The notes beneath the pieces are model-generated. The model saw only the letters and a program-made list of their open reading frames with translations, searched no databases and had not been told where the DNA came from. DNA of 64,000 bases from CAISCU01 sp051861545 (lineage in GTDB: Bacteria > Bacteroidota > Bacteroidia > UKL13-3). The stretch covers positions 14,641 to 78,640 of the forward strand of contig JBIMKP010000019.1 in the NCBI GenBank assembly GCA_051861545.1, given 5' to 3'. The position numbers and the translations under genes are program-made. Of the stretch, positions 17,474-27,192 are shown in pieces (positions within the stretch are counted from its first letter, which is position 1; the number at the start of each line of letters is the position of its first letter).

Positions 17474-18964
17474 TTATTCTCCGCGTTTTTTAGCGGCATT
17501 TTTCGAACTGTATAAAAAGTAAATTCCTAATCCTGCTATTAACCAAATTGCAGCGCTTAATAAAGTGGTACCAGGTAAACCAACAATCATTGCAGAACAA
17601 ACTATAACTCCTAAAATAGGAACCAATGGCACCAATGGAGTTTTGAAATTTCTCTTTAATTCAGGCTCTTTAACTCTTAAAATCCAAACTGCAATACATA
17701 CAAGTACAAATGCAAACAAAGTTCCAATACTTGTTAAATCTCCAGCTACCGAGCCAGGTACAAATGCAGCAAAAGTTCCAACGAAAAAGAACAAAATAAT
17801 ATTTGACTTATAAGGGGTTCTAAATTTCGGATGAACATCAGCAAAAACTTTAGGTAATAAACCATCTTTTGCCATTGAATAAAACACACGTGATTGTCCC
17901 ATTAACATCACTAATATTACAGAAGAAAATCCTGCTAAAATGGCAATTGTAATTGAAAATGCCAACCAATCATAACCAGGCATATATTTAGTAATTGCAA
18001 AAGCTACTGAAGCCTCTTTTCCTTCTTTTACAAAATCTGTATAAGGTGCAACACCTGTTAATACGTGTGAAAATAAAATATAAAGAATGGTACAAACTAC
18101 CAATGAACCCAAAATTCCAATTGGCATATCTCTTTCAGGACGTTTCGCTTCTTGTGCAGCAGTTGATACCGCATCAAAACCAATAAAAGCAAAAAATACA
18201 ATTCCGGCTCCGGTTATAACACCGCCCATTCCATGGTTCCAGAATTTAGAATAATCATAAAAACTTCCATCAGGTAATAATGCAGGCGTTGCATTATCAG
18301 GAATTAAATAAGGTGTATGGTTTGCAGGATTGATGAATCCCCAACCTAAAGCAATAAAAAGTATAATAATTGCCACTTTAACAAATACAATTACAGCATT
18401 TACAATGGCTGATTCTTGAGTACCTTTTATTAATAATAGGGATATCAATAACAAAATAATTAATGCTGGAAAATTCATGATTCCAGTGGTCATGGTTCCA
18501 TCTGCATTTAAGATTGATTCAAAAGGAGAATGCGTCCATTCATATGGTATGGCATTACCTAATAATTTGTTTAAATATTCACTCCAAGCAATTGAAACTG
18601 TTGCAGCTCCTAATGCGTATTCTAAAACCAAAGCCCAACCAATTGTCCAAGCAACAAGTTCACCCATTGTGGTATAAGCATAGGTATAAGCACTACCGGC
18701 TGCAGGAATAATTGATGCAAATTCAGCATAACACAAACCAGCAAATGCACAACCAACTGCTGCAATAATAAATGAGACTGTAACCGCCGGACCAGCATGT
18801 TCGCCAGCAGCAGCAGCTGTTCTTACGAATAAACCAGCTCCAATAATGGCACCAATTCCAAGGGCGATTAAATTTGCAGCAGTTAAGGTTCGTTTTAGTT
18901 GATGTCCGTCTGAGGAGACTTCAAGTAAATCTTTAAGTGATTTCTTATAGAAAATATTTGCCAT
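17474..18964 (-). CDS. APC-superfamily amino acid permease (CAT/YfnA-like)
   Basis: 496 residues with about 12-13 hydrophobic segments. The N-terminal motif NLIALGIGAIIGAGLFVRTA gives the unwound first helix typical of APC amino acid transporters. GFDAVSTAAQEAKRPERDMP matches the cationic amino acid transporter subgroup. It imports amino acids by proton-coupled symport, or exchanges them, at the inner membrane. Substrate class is inferred from family only. It is monocistronic, with a terminator at its 3' end and a 90-bp gap to the PBP gene upstream. Confidence 0.9.
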   Translation of the reverse strand: MANIFYKKSLKDLLEVSSDGHQLKRTLTAANLIALGIGAIIGAGLFVRTAAAAGEHAGPAVTVSFIIAAVGCAFAGLCYAEFASIIPAAGSAYTYAYTTMGELVAWTIGWALVLEYALGAATVSIAWSEYLNKLLGNAIPYEWTHSPFESILNADGTMTTGIMNFPALIILLLISLLLIKGTQESAIVNAVIVFVKVAIIILFIALGWGFINPANHTPYLIPDNATPALLPDGSFYDYSKFWNHGMGGVITGAGIVFFAFIGFDAVSTAAQEAKRPERDMPIGILGSLVVCTILYILFSHVLTGVAPYTDFVKEGKEASVAFAITKYMPGYDWLAFSITIAILAGFSSVILVMLMGQSRVFYSMAKDGLLPKVFADVHPKFRTPYKSNIILFFFVGTFAAFVPGSVAGDLTSIGTLFAFVLVCIAVWILRVKEPELKRNFKTPLVPLVPILGVIVCSAMIVGLPGTTLLSAAIWLIAGLGIYFLYSSKNAAKKRGE

Positions 18965-19054
18965 AGTTTAAAATTTCAATTGCCAATATAGGAATTTAAC
19001 CTAATAAACAATTTGAAAAATTAATTCACAGCTTGATTAACATAATAGAAACAA

Positions 19055-21277
19055 TTATTCTTCCATAAAATCAGGCTTTGCCTTTTGAGCTTGTTCTTCC
19101 TTGTATTTAGCACAATCCATCTCTATTGTTATAGGAGATTGAGGAGCTTCCCATTGGTTTACAATATTTATTAAGCCTGGAGTGGCTACAACTTTTTTCA
19201 TATAATTAGCCCAAATTGGCATAGCCATTGCCGAACCAGAACCCAAATCCATGGTTCTAAAATGTATCGCTCTATCTTCCCAACCAACCCAACATCCTGT
19301 AACCAAAGTTGGTGTAATTCCTATAAACCATCCATCAGAGTAATTCTGAGTAGTACCAGTTTTCCCTCCTACTGCACCAGGAATCTGATACATATATTTA
19401 ACCTTTGCGGCTGTACCATGAGTTGTAACTCGTTCTAACATTTTACACATTACATAAGCTGTTTGCTCACTTAATGCTTCCTGTGTTTGAGGAACATTTT
19501 CGAAAATTGTATTTCCATTTTTATCCTGAATTCTTAATAAATAAACAGGTTTAATCCATACACCTTTATTTGCAAATGCACTAAAAGCACCAACCATTTC
19601 GTAAATTGACACATCTGATGTGCCCAAAGCAATACTTGGATAAGGTTCTAGTTTTGATGTTATTCCTAATTTTCTTGCTAATTCAACAACTGTTTTTGGT
19701 CCACCTGGAACACAATTTTTCATTAAATACAAAACGATATTGTTTACAGAATGCTGCAAACCATGATATAAGTCCATATCAGGTGTGGTGTATTTTTCAT
19801 CTGAATTTTGTGGCGCCCAATCATTGTATTCCTCAAAAACAACTGGTTTGTTTGGAACAACAGTACAAGGTGAATAACCATTGTCAATTGCTAAGGTATA
19901 AACCAATGGCTTAAACGTTGAACCCACTTGGCGTTTTGCTGTTGAATTTACATGGTCATATTTAAAATACTTGTAATTATGACCACCAACCCAAGCTTTA
20001 ATTCTACCACTTACTGGATCCATGCTCATTAAACCACATTGTGCAAAGTATTTATAGTACTTAATACTGTCTAATGGCGACATAATTGTATCAATATCAC
20101 CTCTATTATAACTAAAAACTTTCATCTTAACAGGAGTATTGAACTCCTTTGTTATCTCAGCCTCTGTTCTACCCAATTGTTTTAAAATTCTATACCTATC
20201 ACTTCTTTTCATGCTTAAAGTGATAAGTTCTTTAAATTTTCCCCAAGGCTCTCTGCCTTTCCAATGCGCATAAAATTTCTTTTGTTGGTCTTTTAATTGT
20301 TCTGCAACAACTTCCTCTGCTTGTTTTTGCATGGTTGGATTAATAGTTGTATAAATTTTCAATCCATCTTTATATAGGTTATAACCATTTTCTTCGCACC
20401 ATTCTAAAAGTTCAATTCGTAGAGTTTCTCTGAAATAAGTGGCAAGTCCTTCATTATGGTCTTCTTCTTGGTATTTTAATTCTATAGGTTGAGCCTTTAA
20501 CTTAGCGCATTCTTCATCAGTAATGGCATCATTTTTTGCCATTTGGTTTAATACCGTATTTCTTCTTGCTAAAGCATTTGCAGGATGTAATACTGGATTA
20601 AATCTTGTAATAGCTTTTAACATTCCAACCAACAATGCAGCTTCACTCGCTGTTAATGTTTTAGGAGATTTACCAAAAAAAGTTTTAGATGCAGAACGAA
20701 TACCAAATGAATTTCCACCAAATTCAACCGTATTAAAATACATTGTTAGAATTTCTTCCTTGGTATACCTTTGTTCGATTCTTATGGCAGTAATCCATTC
20801 TTGTAACTTAGTAACAACTTTATCTTTTAAGCTTTTAAATCTTTTTCTTGGAAATAAATTTTTAGCTAATTGCTGAGTAATGGTACTACCACCTTGACGT
20901 CTTCCAATTAAATTATAAGCAACAATAGTAAACAAACGGTTATTGTCGATACCTGCATGGTCGTAAAACCTAATATCTTCAGTAGATACCAAAGCATTAA
21001 TTAAATTAGGACTTAAATCTTCGAAGTTAGCATTACTTCTATTTTGTAAATAATATTTACCTAACTGACTTCCATCTTCAGCATAAATTTCACTGGCTAA
21101 ATACGTTTTAGGATTCTCTAACTCCTCAATTGGAGGAAGTTCTCCAAACCAACCTTTTCCAATTGCAGCAATTAAACCAACAAACAATAAGGCTCCCAAA
21201 AATGAAAAAATCCAAATCCATTTTACCCACTTCCAATAAGGATTTTTAAATAATAATTCTTTAACTCCGCTTTTCAT
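19055..21277 (-). CDS. mrcA: Penicillin-binding protein 1A (bifunctional transglycosylase/transpeptidase)
   Basis: 740 residues. One transmembrane helix lies at about 18-40. The GT51 transglycosylase carries catalytic E100 (STEDIRFYDHAG) and GGSTITQQLAKNLF. The transpeptidase has S453-x-x-K456 (GSTFKP), SVNN, and K639-TG (GGKTGTTQNYSDGWF). All catalytic motifs are intact. It polymerises and cross-links peptidoglycan in the periplasm. It starts 9 bp after the stop of the T9SS-type lipoprotein gene upstream, so both are probably on one transcript. Confidence 0.93.
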   Translation of the reverse strand: MKSGVKELLFKNPYWKWVKWIWIFSFLGALLFVGLIAAIGKGWFGELPPIEELENPKTYLASEIYAEDGSQLGKYYLQNRSNANFEDLSPNLINALVSTEDIRFYDHAGIDNNRLFTIVAYNLIGRRQGGSTITQQLAKNLFPRKRFKSLKDKVVTKLQEWITAIRIEQRYTKEEILTMYFNTVEFGGNSFGIRSASKTFFGKSPKTLTASEAALLVGMLKAITRFNPVLHPANALARRNTVLNQMAKNDAITDEECAKLKAQPIELKYQEEDHNEGLATYFRETLRIELLEWCEENGYNLYKDGLKIYTTINPTMQKQAEEVVAEQLKDQQKKFYAHWKGREPWGKFKELITLSMKRSDRYRILKQLGRTEAEITKEFNTPVKMKVFSYNRGDIDTIMSPLDSIKYYKYFAQCGLMSMDPVSGRIKAWVGGHNYKYFKYDHVNSTAKRQVGSTFKPLVYTLAIDNGYSPCTVVPNKPVVFEEYNDWAPQNSDEKYTTPDMDLYHGLQHSVNNIVLYLMKNCVPGGPKTVVELARKLGITSKLEPYPSIALGTSDVSIYEMVGAFSAFANKGVWIKPVYLLRIQDKNGNTIFENVPQTQEALSEQTAYVMCKMLERVTTHGTAAKVKYMYQIPGAVGGKTGTTQNYSDGWFIGITPTLVTGCWVGWEDRAIHFRTMDLGSGSAMAMPIWANYMKKVVATPGLINIVNQWEAPQSPITIEMDCAKYKEEQAQKAKPDFMEE

Positions 21278-21286
21278 TACTGATTC

Positions 21287-23962
21287 TTAGTTTTTCTTTT
21301 TATTCAAACTTGCTGCTAACTTTGGATAAAATTTTGAATAAGACTCCAACTTTTTATCTTTTAAAGCATTTCTAAAATTTTTAATCGAAATAACAGTTTG
21401 TATATAAGGTTCTTTACAAACAAGTTTTGTATCTGCAAACTTAATTGCACTTAATGTTTCTAAGTACAAATTAGCTGCTGCTAAATTCTTAAATTCTCTA
21501 ATTAATATCAATTGATAACCCTCATTACTCATCATTGAATTAACTCTTAAATTATCATTTGAGTTATAAGCCTCATTATGGTTTCCAAATAAACTTAGAT
21601 AATCAGTTAAATCTGCTTTTTCATTTTTTACAGCAAACACATAATAAAATGGTGTTTCTGTTTCTAAATCAAATTCAACCTGATTAGCTGAATCTCCATT
21701 TCCAACAATAGCAGCTTTCTTTTCTTCCTTATTCATAGCAGCTAAAATTGCCTTCGCCGACTCCCCTACTTCAGTATTTGGATATGCCGACAAAATAGTT
21801 GTCATAGCACTTTTTAATTCCGATTTACCTTTTATCTTGCCAATACATAAAGCATTTAAATATTCATATTTAGGTTTTAGGCTATTTCCGGGATACTTTT
21901 TATCTAATTGCTCCTTTAATACCATAGCCTCAGAAAAAGAACCTGCTTTATATAACTCAAACATTTTTTCATATTCCTTATTTAATTCTTTATTACTTTC
22001 AGACTCTGTATTCTTTAAGACCTTTTTTTGTAAAAACAATGTATAAGGATGTTCTGGATATTCTTTAATCAATAGATTTTTAAAATCTTCAGCTTTAGAT
22101 TTTTGTTCTAAATTTAAATACGATTTATGTAAATAATAATAAGCCTTAGGTTCGTATTCATTTAAAGGAAATCTCTTTTCTAATTCATTTAAAAATTTGA
22201 TAGCCTCAGAATTATTTTTCAACTTTTCATAATAAATACTTCCTAAATTATTTAAGGACTCCATTATTCTATTGTTAGAACTTTCGAGTTTTTCTTTTGT
22301 AAATGGAACATTTTTAACCCAAGCATCTTTTGTAGCATCACCAAAAGTTTTGTTTTCTACAACTTCAGGAATAGCTTTGGCTTTATTCTCGTTGGTTTCT
22401 TTTTTGTTTAAAGTATCAATTGGTGTATTTTGCTTTTCGCCATCTTCATCATTTGATTTTGTTTTTTCCTTAGCTGCTATTCGCCAAAAATCTTCATTTG
22501 TTCTTTTGCCCCATTTTCTTGCACTATAAAACTCTGCGGCACCTTGAACCATTAGAGTACTATTATAAAAATACCACGATGCACTACCAGCTCCTGGTAA
22601 AGGCGCAGGACCTGCATTAATTGGAGTACTTGAATTATTCTGCATACTTGCAGCTATTTGTTCATTCTTTTTCTTTTGTTTAGCTTCTTGTTCTTGTTTC
22701 AACTTTTCAGCAGCCATCCAAGAACTAACTTTTCTATCTAAAGCATCTTTACTTAATCGACTAAGTGCTTGCAAAGAATCCTCTGTTTCATAAGCATTTA
22801 AATTGCTTACTAAATCCTTTAAAACAATTTGGGTATTTTTTAATTGCTCATAATCTTTTTCTTTAGGGTCAAGTATTTGAACTGTTGAATCGTAATAAGC
22901 CTGTGCATTTACATAATCCTTTTTATCAAAAAATATTACAGCAAGCTCTTTATAAGATTTAGCCTTCTGTGCTTTGTTCTTAGTGCTTTTTGCAACTGAT
23001 TGCTTAAAATCTTTTATAGCAGCAACTTCATTTTTTTGCGACCATTCAAGTTTACCTAATTCGAAATAAATCTGGTCTAAATAATCTTCATTCTTATCAT
23101 CATTAGCCATTCTTTTTAAGTTCCTTCTCACTTTTGCAACATTCTTTTTATTGCTCAAATCGTAAACCTTTGTTAGGTTAATATTTGCATTAAAAGCGAA
23201 ATCGTAAGCTGGAATTAATTTAATTACTTTATCAAAATGGACAATTGCTTCCGGCTTTTTATCTGCCTCCATGCACAGTTGACCTAAAATATAATGATAC
23301 CTAATTTTTTGTTCCTTATTAAGTGAGCCATTTAGAGCCATTTTTAAGTTTTCGATGGCAGAAGAATATTTTCCTAATTTGATATTAATATCGGCAGCAG
23401 TAGTAAAAATTTGTGTAATTTCTTTTTTGGTATAATTTTTCTCAGTTAACATAGAGCTAATTACAGCCTCAGCTTCTCCGAGTTTCTCTAAACCAACATA
23501 ACACCTAGCAATCCAACTATTACATAAATTGCGGTAATCGCCCTTTTTGTATTTGTTACCTACATATTGAAAAGCTTCAATTGCTGCAAAATAATCTCTT
23601 TTATAAAAGTGACATTGAGCAATTCCAAAATAGGCATCATCGGTATAACTTCCAATTTGGTGAAGTTGAATTGTTCCAGAGAACTTTTTCGAAGCTTCAT
23701 CTAAAATGTTTGCAGCTCCTTTTGCTGCCTCAGGCGTTCCTAAAGGAAAAACATCCAAAATTTGGTTAAAATTATTAACATGGCTTGCCTCAAGCTGCAT
23801 TTCAGCATCGAGAACCTTTTGTTGACCATTAAAATAAATATTGTAATGACCAGTTAATGTATGCCATTTGCGGTTCATCCACTTATCTTTAGTAGGACTA
23901 CAAGCCACTAAAAACAAGCTAAAACCAAGGATTGCGTATGTTATTCTATTTTGTTGATACAA
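21287..23962 (-). CDS. TPR lipoprotein, SprE/PorW-like type IX secretion component
   Basis: About 891 residues from a TTG at 23962. The first residues then form a compact lipoprotein signal (ITYAILGFSLFLVAC, lipobox LVAC). A further TTG at 24016 would leave only 23 bp to the divergent M23 gene; no ATG is available. After the lipobox comes the family-typical KWMNRKWHTLTGHYNIYFNG, then many tetratricopeptide repeats (about 90-420 and 600-720), a low-complexity Lys/Glu/Asn middle, and a C-terminal small domain. SprE/PorW is a periplasmic/outer-membrane lipoprotein needed for T9SS and gliding. Several T9SS cargoes are encoded in this window. Confidence 0.8.
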   Translation of the reverse strand: MYQQNRITYAILGFSLFLVACSPTKDKWMNRKWHTLTGHYNIYFNGQQKVLDAEMQLEASHVNNFNQILDVFPLGTPEAAKGAANILDEASKKFSGTIQLHQIGSYTDDAYFGIAQCHFYKRDYFAAIEAFQYVGNKYKKGDYRNLCNSWIARCYVGLEKLGEAEAVISSMLTEKNYTKKEITQIFTTAADINIKLGKYSSAIENLKMALNGSLNKEQKIRYHYILGQLCMEADKKPEAIVHFDKVIKLIPAYDFAFNANINLTKVYDLSNKKNVAKVRRNLKRMANDDKNEDYLDQIYFELGKLEWSQKNEVAAIKDFKQSVAKSTKNKAQKAKSYKELAVIFFDKKDYVNAQAYYDSTVQILDPKEKDYEQLKNTQIVLKDLVSNLNAYETEDSLQALSRLSKDALDRKVSSWMAAEKLKQEQEAKQKKKNEQIAASMQNNSSTPINAGPAPLPGAGSASWYFYNSTLMVQGAAEFYSARKWGKRTNEDFWRIAAKEKTKSNDEDGEKQNTPIDTLNKKETNENKAKAIPEVVENKTFGDATKDAWVKNVPFTKEKLESSNNRIMESLNNLGSIYYEKLKNNSEAIKFLNELEKRFPLNEYEPKAYYYLHKSYLNLEQKSKAEDFKNLLIKEYPEHPYTLFLQKKVLKNTESESNKELNKEYEKMFELYKAGSFSEAMVLKEQLDKKYPGNSLKPKYEYLNALCIGKIKGKSELKSAMTTILSAYPNTEVGESAKAILAAMNKEEKKAAIVGNGDSANQVEFDLETETPFYYVFAVKNEKADLTDYLSLFGNHNEAYNSNDNLRVNSMMSNEGYQLILIREFKNLAAANLYLETLSAIKFADTKLVCKEPYIQTVISIKNFRNALKDKKLESYSKFYPKLAASLNKKKN

Positions 23963-24039
23963 GGGAGCGTCTGATTTAATACCTTTGAGTTCTATATAAA
24001 GTACAATTTTAACCAATCTTTACAATAATAAGGAAAGAC

Positions 24040-24897
24040 ATGGAGCAGCAGAAAAAAAAACTCATTCACAAATTAAGGTATAAGTATCGTTTCATACTCA
24101 TAAATGATGAAACTTTTGAAGAAAAATTTTCATTTAAGCTTACTCCCATGAATGTTTTCGTGGGTTTTAGCTCATCTTTAGTTTCATTGACAATCCTCAT
24201 TATTTTGTTGATTTTTTTTACACCATTAAAAGAATATGTGCCCGGATATACCGATACCCAAACCAAACGGAATATTCAACAATTATTGTTTAAAGCTGAT
24301 TCTTTGGAAGAAAGTTTAAAAGCTAAAGAAACTTATTACAAAAATCTTTTAGACATCATGAATGGAGGTAATGGACTGAATGACAGCACCACTACTAGCA
24401 AAAAAACAAGTTCAAAAACTTCAAAATCAAGTGCCGGAGAAAAAGAACTAGCTTTCAGAAGTGAATTTGAGAAAATTTCAAACAATACAAAAACAGAATC
24501 AAAGCGAGAAATTTCGGCAGATTACAAAAATTTATTTTTAATGACACCTACAAAAGGTTTAATAAGTAAACCTTTTAATCCTGGTGAAAATCATTTTGCC
24601 ATTGATATAGCTTCAATTCCTGAAGCGCCAATAAAAGCTGTCCAAGAAGGAACTGTAATTTTTGCAGACTGGACACCAGAAGCAGGTAAAACTATTGTTA
24701 TTCAGCACACTAACAACCTAATTAGCATTTATAAGCACAATTCGGCATTATTAAAAAAAGTTGGTATGTTTGTAGGAACAGGTGAAGTTGTTGCAATTGT
24801 TGGTAATACTGGAGAGTATACAACTGGAACACATTTACATTTAGAACTCTGGGAAAACGGAAAAGCCCTAAACCCAGAAGAATTATTAACTTTTTAA
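24040..24897 (+). CDS. M23-family peptidoglycan endopeptidase, membrane anchored
   Basis: 285 residues. A cytoplasmic basic N-terminus is followed by one transmembrane helix (about 39-62), a coiled-coil/Ser-Lys-rich linker (about 80-160), then a LytM domain. H185-x3-D189 (HFAIDIA) and H265-x-H267 (HLHLEL) give the zinc ligands. Active motifs are complete, so it should cut peptide cross-links in the periplasm. Membrane M23 proteins next to bactofilins are a common pair controlling cell shape. The bactofilin gene follows after 9 bp. Confidence 0.9.
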   Translation: MEQQKKKLIHKLRYKYRFILINDETFEEKFSFKLTPMNVFVGFSSSLVSLTILIILLIFFTPLKEYVPGYTDTQTKRNIQQLLFKADSLEESLKAKETYYKNLLDIMNGGNGLNDSTTTSKKTSSKTSKSSAGEKELAFRSEFEKISNNTKTESKREISADYKNLFLMTPTKGLISKPFNPGENHFAIDIASIPEAPIKAVQEGTVIFADWTPEAGKTIVIQHTNNLISIYKHNSALLKKVGMFVGTGEVVAIVGNTGEYTTGTHLHLELWENGKALNPEELLTF

Positions 24898-24906
24898 AAT
24901 TAAAAT

Positions 24907-25362
24907 ATGGCAATCTTTAACTCTAATAAAAATACGACATTCAATCCTCAGGAGATAAATATTTTAAATGCAGGAACCACAATTCAAGGTGATTTAAATT
25001 CAGAGGGAGATATTAGAATTGACGGAACAGTTAAGGGTAACGTAAACGTAAAAGCCAAATTGGTACTTGGACCATCTTCGCAAATAACAGGAAATGTAAG
25101 TGCTCTAAATTGTGATATTTTTGGTATTGTGACAGGAAATATTCAAATAACAGAATTGCTGGCAATTAAAGCAAGTGCGCAAATTAGTGGTGATATTAGT
25201 TGTAGCAAGTTAATAATTGAATCTGGTGCAAGCTTTAATGGAAAAAGTGAAATGAAACCAGCGGGATATTCATCTGAATTTTCAAAACCAAAATCAACAA
25301 AACCTATTGAAGAAAAAGGTTTGCAAAATGGAGAAAAAGCCAGCGAAAAAACCGGAGCCTAA
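24907..25362 (+). CDS. Bactofilin (polymer-forming cytoskeletal protein)
   Basis: 151 residues. A right-handed beta-helix domain (about 20-115) shows the pattern TTIQGDLNSEGDIRIDGTVK, then GNVNVKAKLVLGPSSQITG and SGDISCSKLIIESGA. Disordered, Lys/Glu-rich tails flank it. Bactofilins polymerise without nucleotide at the inner membrane and position cell-wall enzymes. Here the neighbour is an M23 endopeptidase. The last 35 bases overlap the AtpZ-like gene in another frame, tying it to the ATP synthase transcript. Confidence 0.92.
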   Translation: MAIFNSNKNTTFNPQEINILNAGTTIQGDLNSEGDIRIDGTVKGNVNVKAKLVLGPSSQITGNVSALNCDIFGIVTGNIQITELLAIKASAQISGDISCSKLIIESGASFNGKSEMKPAGYSSEFSKPKSTKPIEEKGLQNGEKASEKTGA

Positions 25363-25543
25363 TCCTATTCTCAAATATAGCGGGCTAGCATTCAACATGA
25401 TAGCCATAATTGCAAGTATAAGTTTAGGAGGAAAATACCTAGACCAATACATGGAAAACTCTTTTCCATACTTTACATTAATTGGTGTTTTATTTTCGGT
25501 TTTTTCAGCAGTTTATTTATCAATTAGAGAATTATTAAAGTAA
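25328..25543 (+). CDS. AtpZ/AtpI-like ATP synthase accessory protein
   Basis: 71 residues from ATG 25328. The upstream in-frame start is only a TTG deep inside the bactofilin gene. A basic Pro-rich N-terminus (MEKKPAKKPEPNP) is followed by two membrane helices with GGKYLDQ between them, the AtpZ/AtpI pattern. Such proteins aid c-ring assembly or ion supply for the F0 part. It precedes the F0F1 genes and overlaps the bactofilin by 35 bp. Confidence 0.8.
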   Translation: MEKKPAKKPEPNPILKYSGLAFNMIAIIASISLGGKYLDQYMENSFPYFTLIGVLFSVFSAVYLSIRELLK

Positions 25544-25560
25544 TGCCTTAGGTTTGCAAA

Positions 25561-25947
25561 ATGTTTAAAGACAGATTCAGCAAATCTATCAATGCACTTA
25601 CTTTATTATTAGCAGGTGCCATTTTAATTTTTAAAGGAGTCCAAGATAAAATTGTACTTAATAATTTAGTTTGGATTGCACTTTTTTACTTCTACTTTTT
25701 GAGCATTGCAATCTATTTTATCTCAAAATCGGGTCTAAAAAAGGACAATAAAACATTTATTACAAGAATTTATTCATCAATTGGAATAAGATTTATTTTC
25801 AGCCTTAGCCCTTTACTAATCTACCTATTCTTCATTCCAACCAAAGAATTAAGCTTCATAATTAGCTATCTTTTATTGTATTTCTTTTACACTGCTTTTG
25901 AAATTTATTTCCTTGTGGTTAACTTGCGCCCCGATTTAAACAAATAA
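25561..25947 (+). CDS. Four-helix membrane protein of the ATP synthase operon
   Basis: 128 residues with four hydrophobic segments (about 14-26, 31-52, 70-90, 95-120) and little else. It lies between the AtpZ-like gene (17 bp) and atpB (8 bp), so it is part of the atp operon. A gene of this kind often occupies this place in Bacteroidota. An AtpI-like role in F0 assembly is an inference from position. Confidence 0.7.
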   Translation: MFKDRFSKSINALTLLLAGAILIFKGVQDKIVLNNLVWIALFYFYFLSIAIYFISKSGLKKDNKTFITRIYSSIGIRFIFSLSPLLIYLFFIPTKELSFIISYLLLYFFYTAFEIYFLVVNLRPDLNK

Positions 25948-25955
25948 GTCAATTG

Positions 25956-27158
25956 ATGCAGCTCTCCAATAAAAAGATTTTCAGATACTTAATACCAACT
26001 TTTTTGGTTATTTTGTATGTCGGTTACGCAAGTCTAAAAGTCTACGGACAAGAAGGACACGCAGACTCCACTCAAATTCAAGGCGTTGAGGCTAGCCACG
26101 ATGCCCAAGCCGACCATAATCATGAAGCCAACCAACATGGAGATGCCTCACATGCTGATGCAAATCATGAAGCAGGTGCACATGAAGAAGGAAAAGTTGA
26201 TGCTGGTAAATTAATTATGGAACATATTGCAGATGCCCATGATTGGCATATTGCTACAATTGGAGAATCACATATCTCTATTCCATTACCAGTTATCATT
26301 AAAGATGATGCTGGATTAAAAATCTTTTCATCAAGCAGATTTGGTCATGGACATGAAGTTTATGAAGGATACAAATTGCATGAAGGCAAAATAGTTGCTG
26401 TAAATGCTGATGGCTCAGAAAATCATGAGGCAAAATTCTTTGATTTATCTATCACTAAAAATGTAGCAGCAATGTTTATCGCAGTATTTTTGTTGATGTG
26501 GGTAATGTTAAGCGTAGCAAAACATTACACTGTAAATAAAAATAAAGCCCCTAAAGGTTTAAATAATCTAATTGAATCATTAATTATATTTATCCGTGAT
26601 GAAGTTGCAAAACCGTCAATTGGACCAAAATATGAGAAATTCTTACCTTACTTGTTAACCATATTCTTTTTTATATTCTTCAACAATATTTTAGGATTGG
26701 TTCCATTTTTCCCAGGAGGAGCTAACGTAACTGGAAACATTGCAATTACTTTAGTATTAGCCTTGTTTACATTTTTTATCACCTCATTCAATGGTAACAA
26801 GAGCTATTGGGGACATATATTCATGCCTCCAGGAGTTCCAAAAGGATTATGGATACTGTTAGTTCCAATTGAAATCATTGGAATGTTGAATAAACCAATT
26901 GTATTAATGATTCGTTTATTTGCAAACATTACAGCAGGTCACATTATTATTTTAGGATTTTTCAGTTTGATATTTATCTTCGGAGCAATGAATGTATATT
27001 TAGGATTCGGAGTATCAATATTATCAGTAGCATTTACAACATTCATGAGTTTCTTAGAATTGTTAGTAGCATTTCTACAAGCTTATGTATTTACTTTACT
27101 GTCATCATTATATTTTGGCTCGGCAGTAGAAGAACATCACCACGAAGAACATCATTAA
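25956..27158 (+). CDS. atpB: ATP synthase F0 subunit a, with His-rich N-terminal extension
   Basis: 400 residues from ATG 25956. A signal-like first helix (about 8-26) is followed by a His/Ala/Glu-rich segment of roughly 50 residues (about 30-80) with many HE, HA and HD pairs, then a soluble part to about residue 165. The conserved subunit-a core follows, with R320 in MIRLFANITAGHIII, the arginine needed for proton transfer. The C-terminus is also His-rich (EEHHHEEHH). Subunit a forms the proton half-channels against the c-ring. It is longer than the usual 240-280 residues because of the extracytoplasmic N-terminal domain seen in Bacteroidota. Confidence 0.95.
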   Translation: MQLSNKKIFRYLIPTFLVILYVGYASLKVYGQEGHADSTQIQGVEASHDAQADHNHEANQHGDASHADANHEAGAHEEGKVDAGKLIMEHIADAHDWHIATIGESHISIPLPVIIKDDAGLKIFSSSRFGHGHEVYEGYKLHEGKIVAVNADGSENHEAKFFDLSITKNVAAMFIAVFLLMWVMLSVAKHYTVNKNKAPKGLNNLIESLIIFIRDEVAKPSIGPKYEKFLPYLLTIFFFIFFNNILGLVPFFPGGANVTGNIAITLVLALFTFFITSFNGNKSYWGHIFMPPGVPKGLWILLVPIEIIGMLNKPIVLMIRLFANITAGHIIILGFFSLIFIFGAMNVYLGFGVSILSVAFTTFMSFLELLVAFLQAYVFTLLSSLYFGSAVEEHHHEEHH

Positions 27159-27192
27159 TTAACATACAAATCATCTATTAACCAACACAATT

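Noticed and set aside
24016..24040. A divergent promoter pair in the 23 bp between the two apparent starts
   Set aside because: Too short for two promoters; a later TTG start for the lipoprotein gene gives more room and a proper signal peptide.
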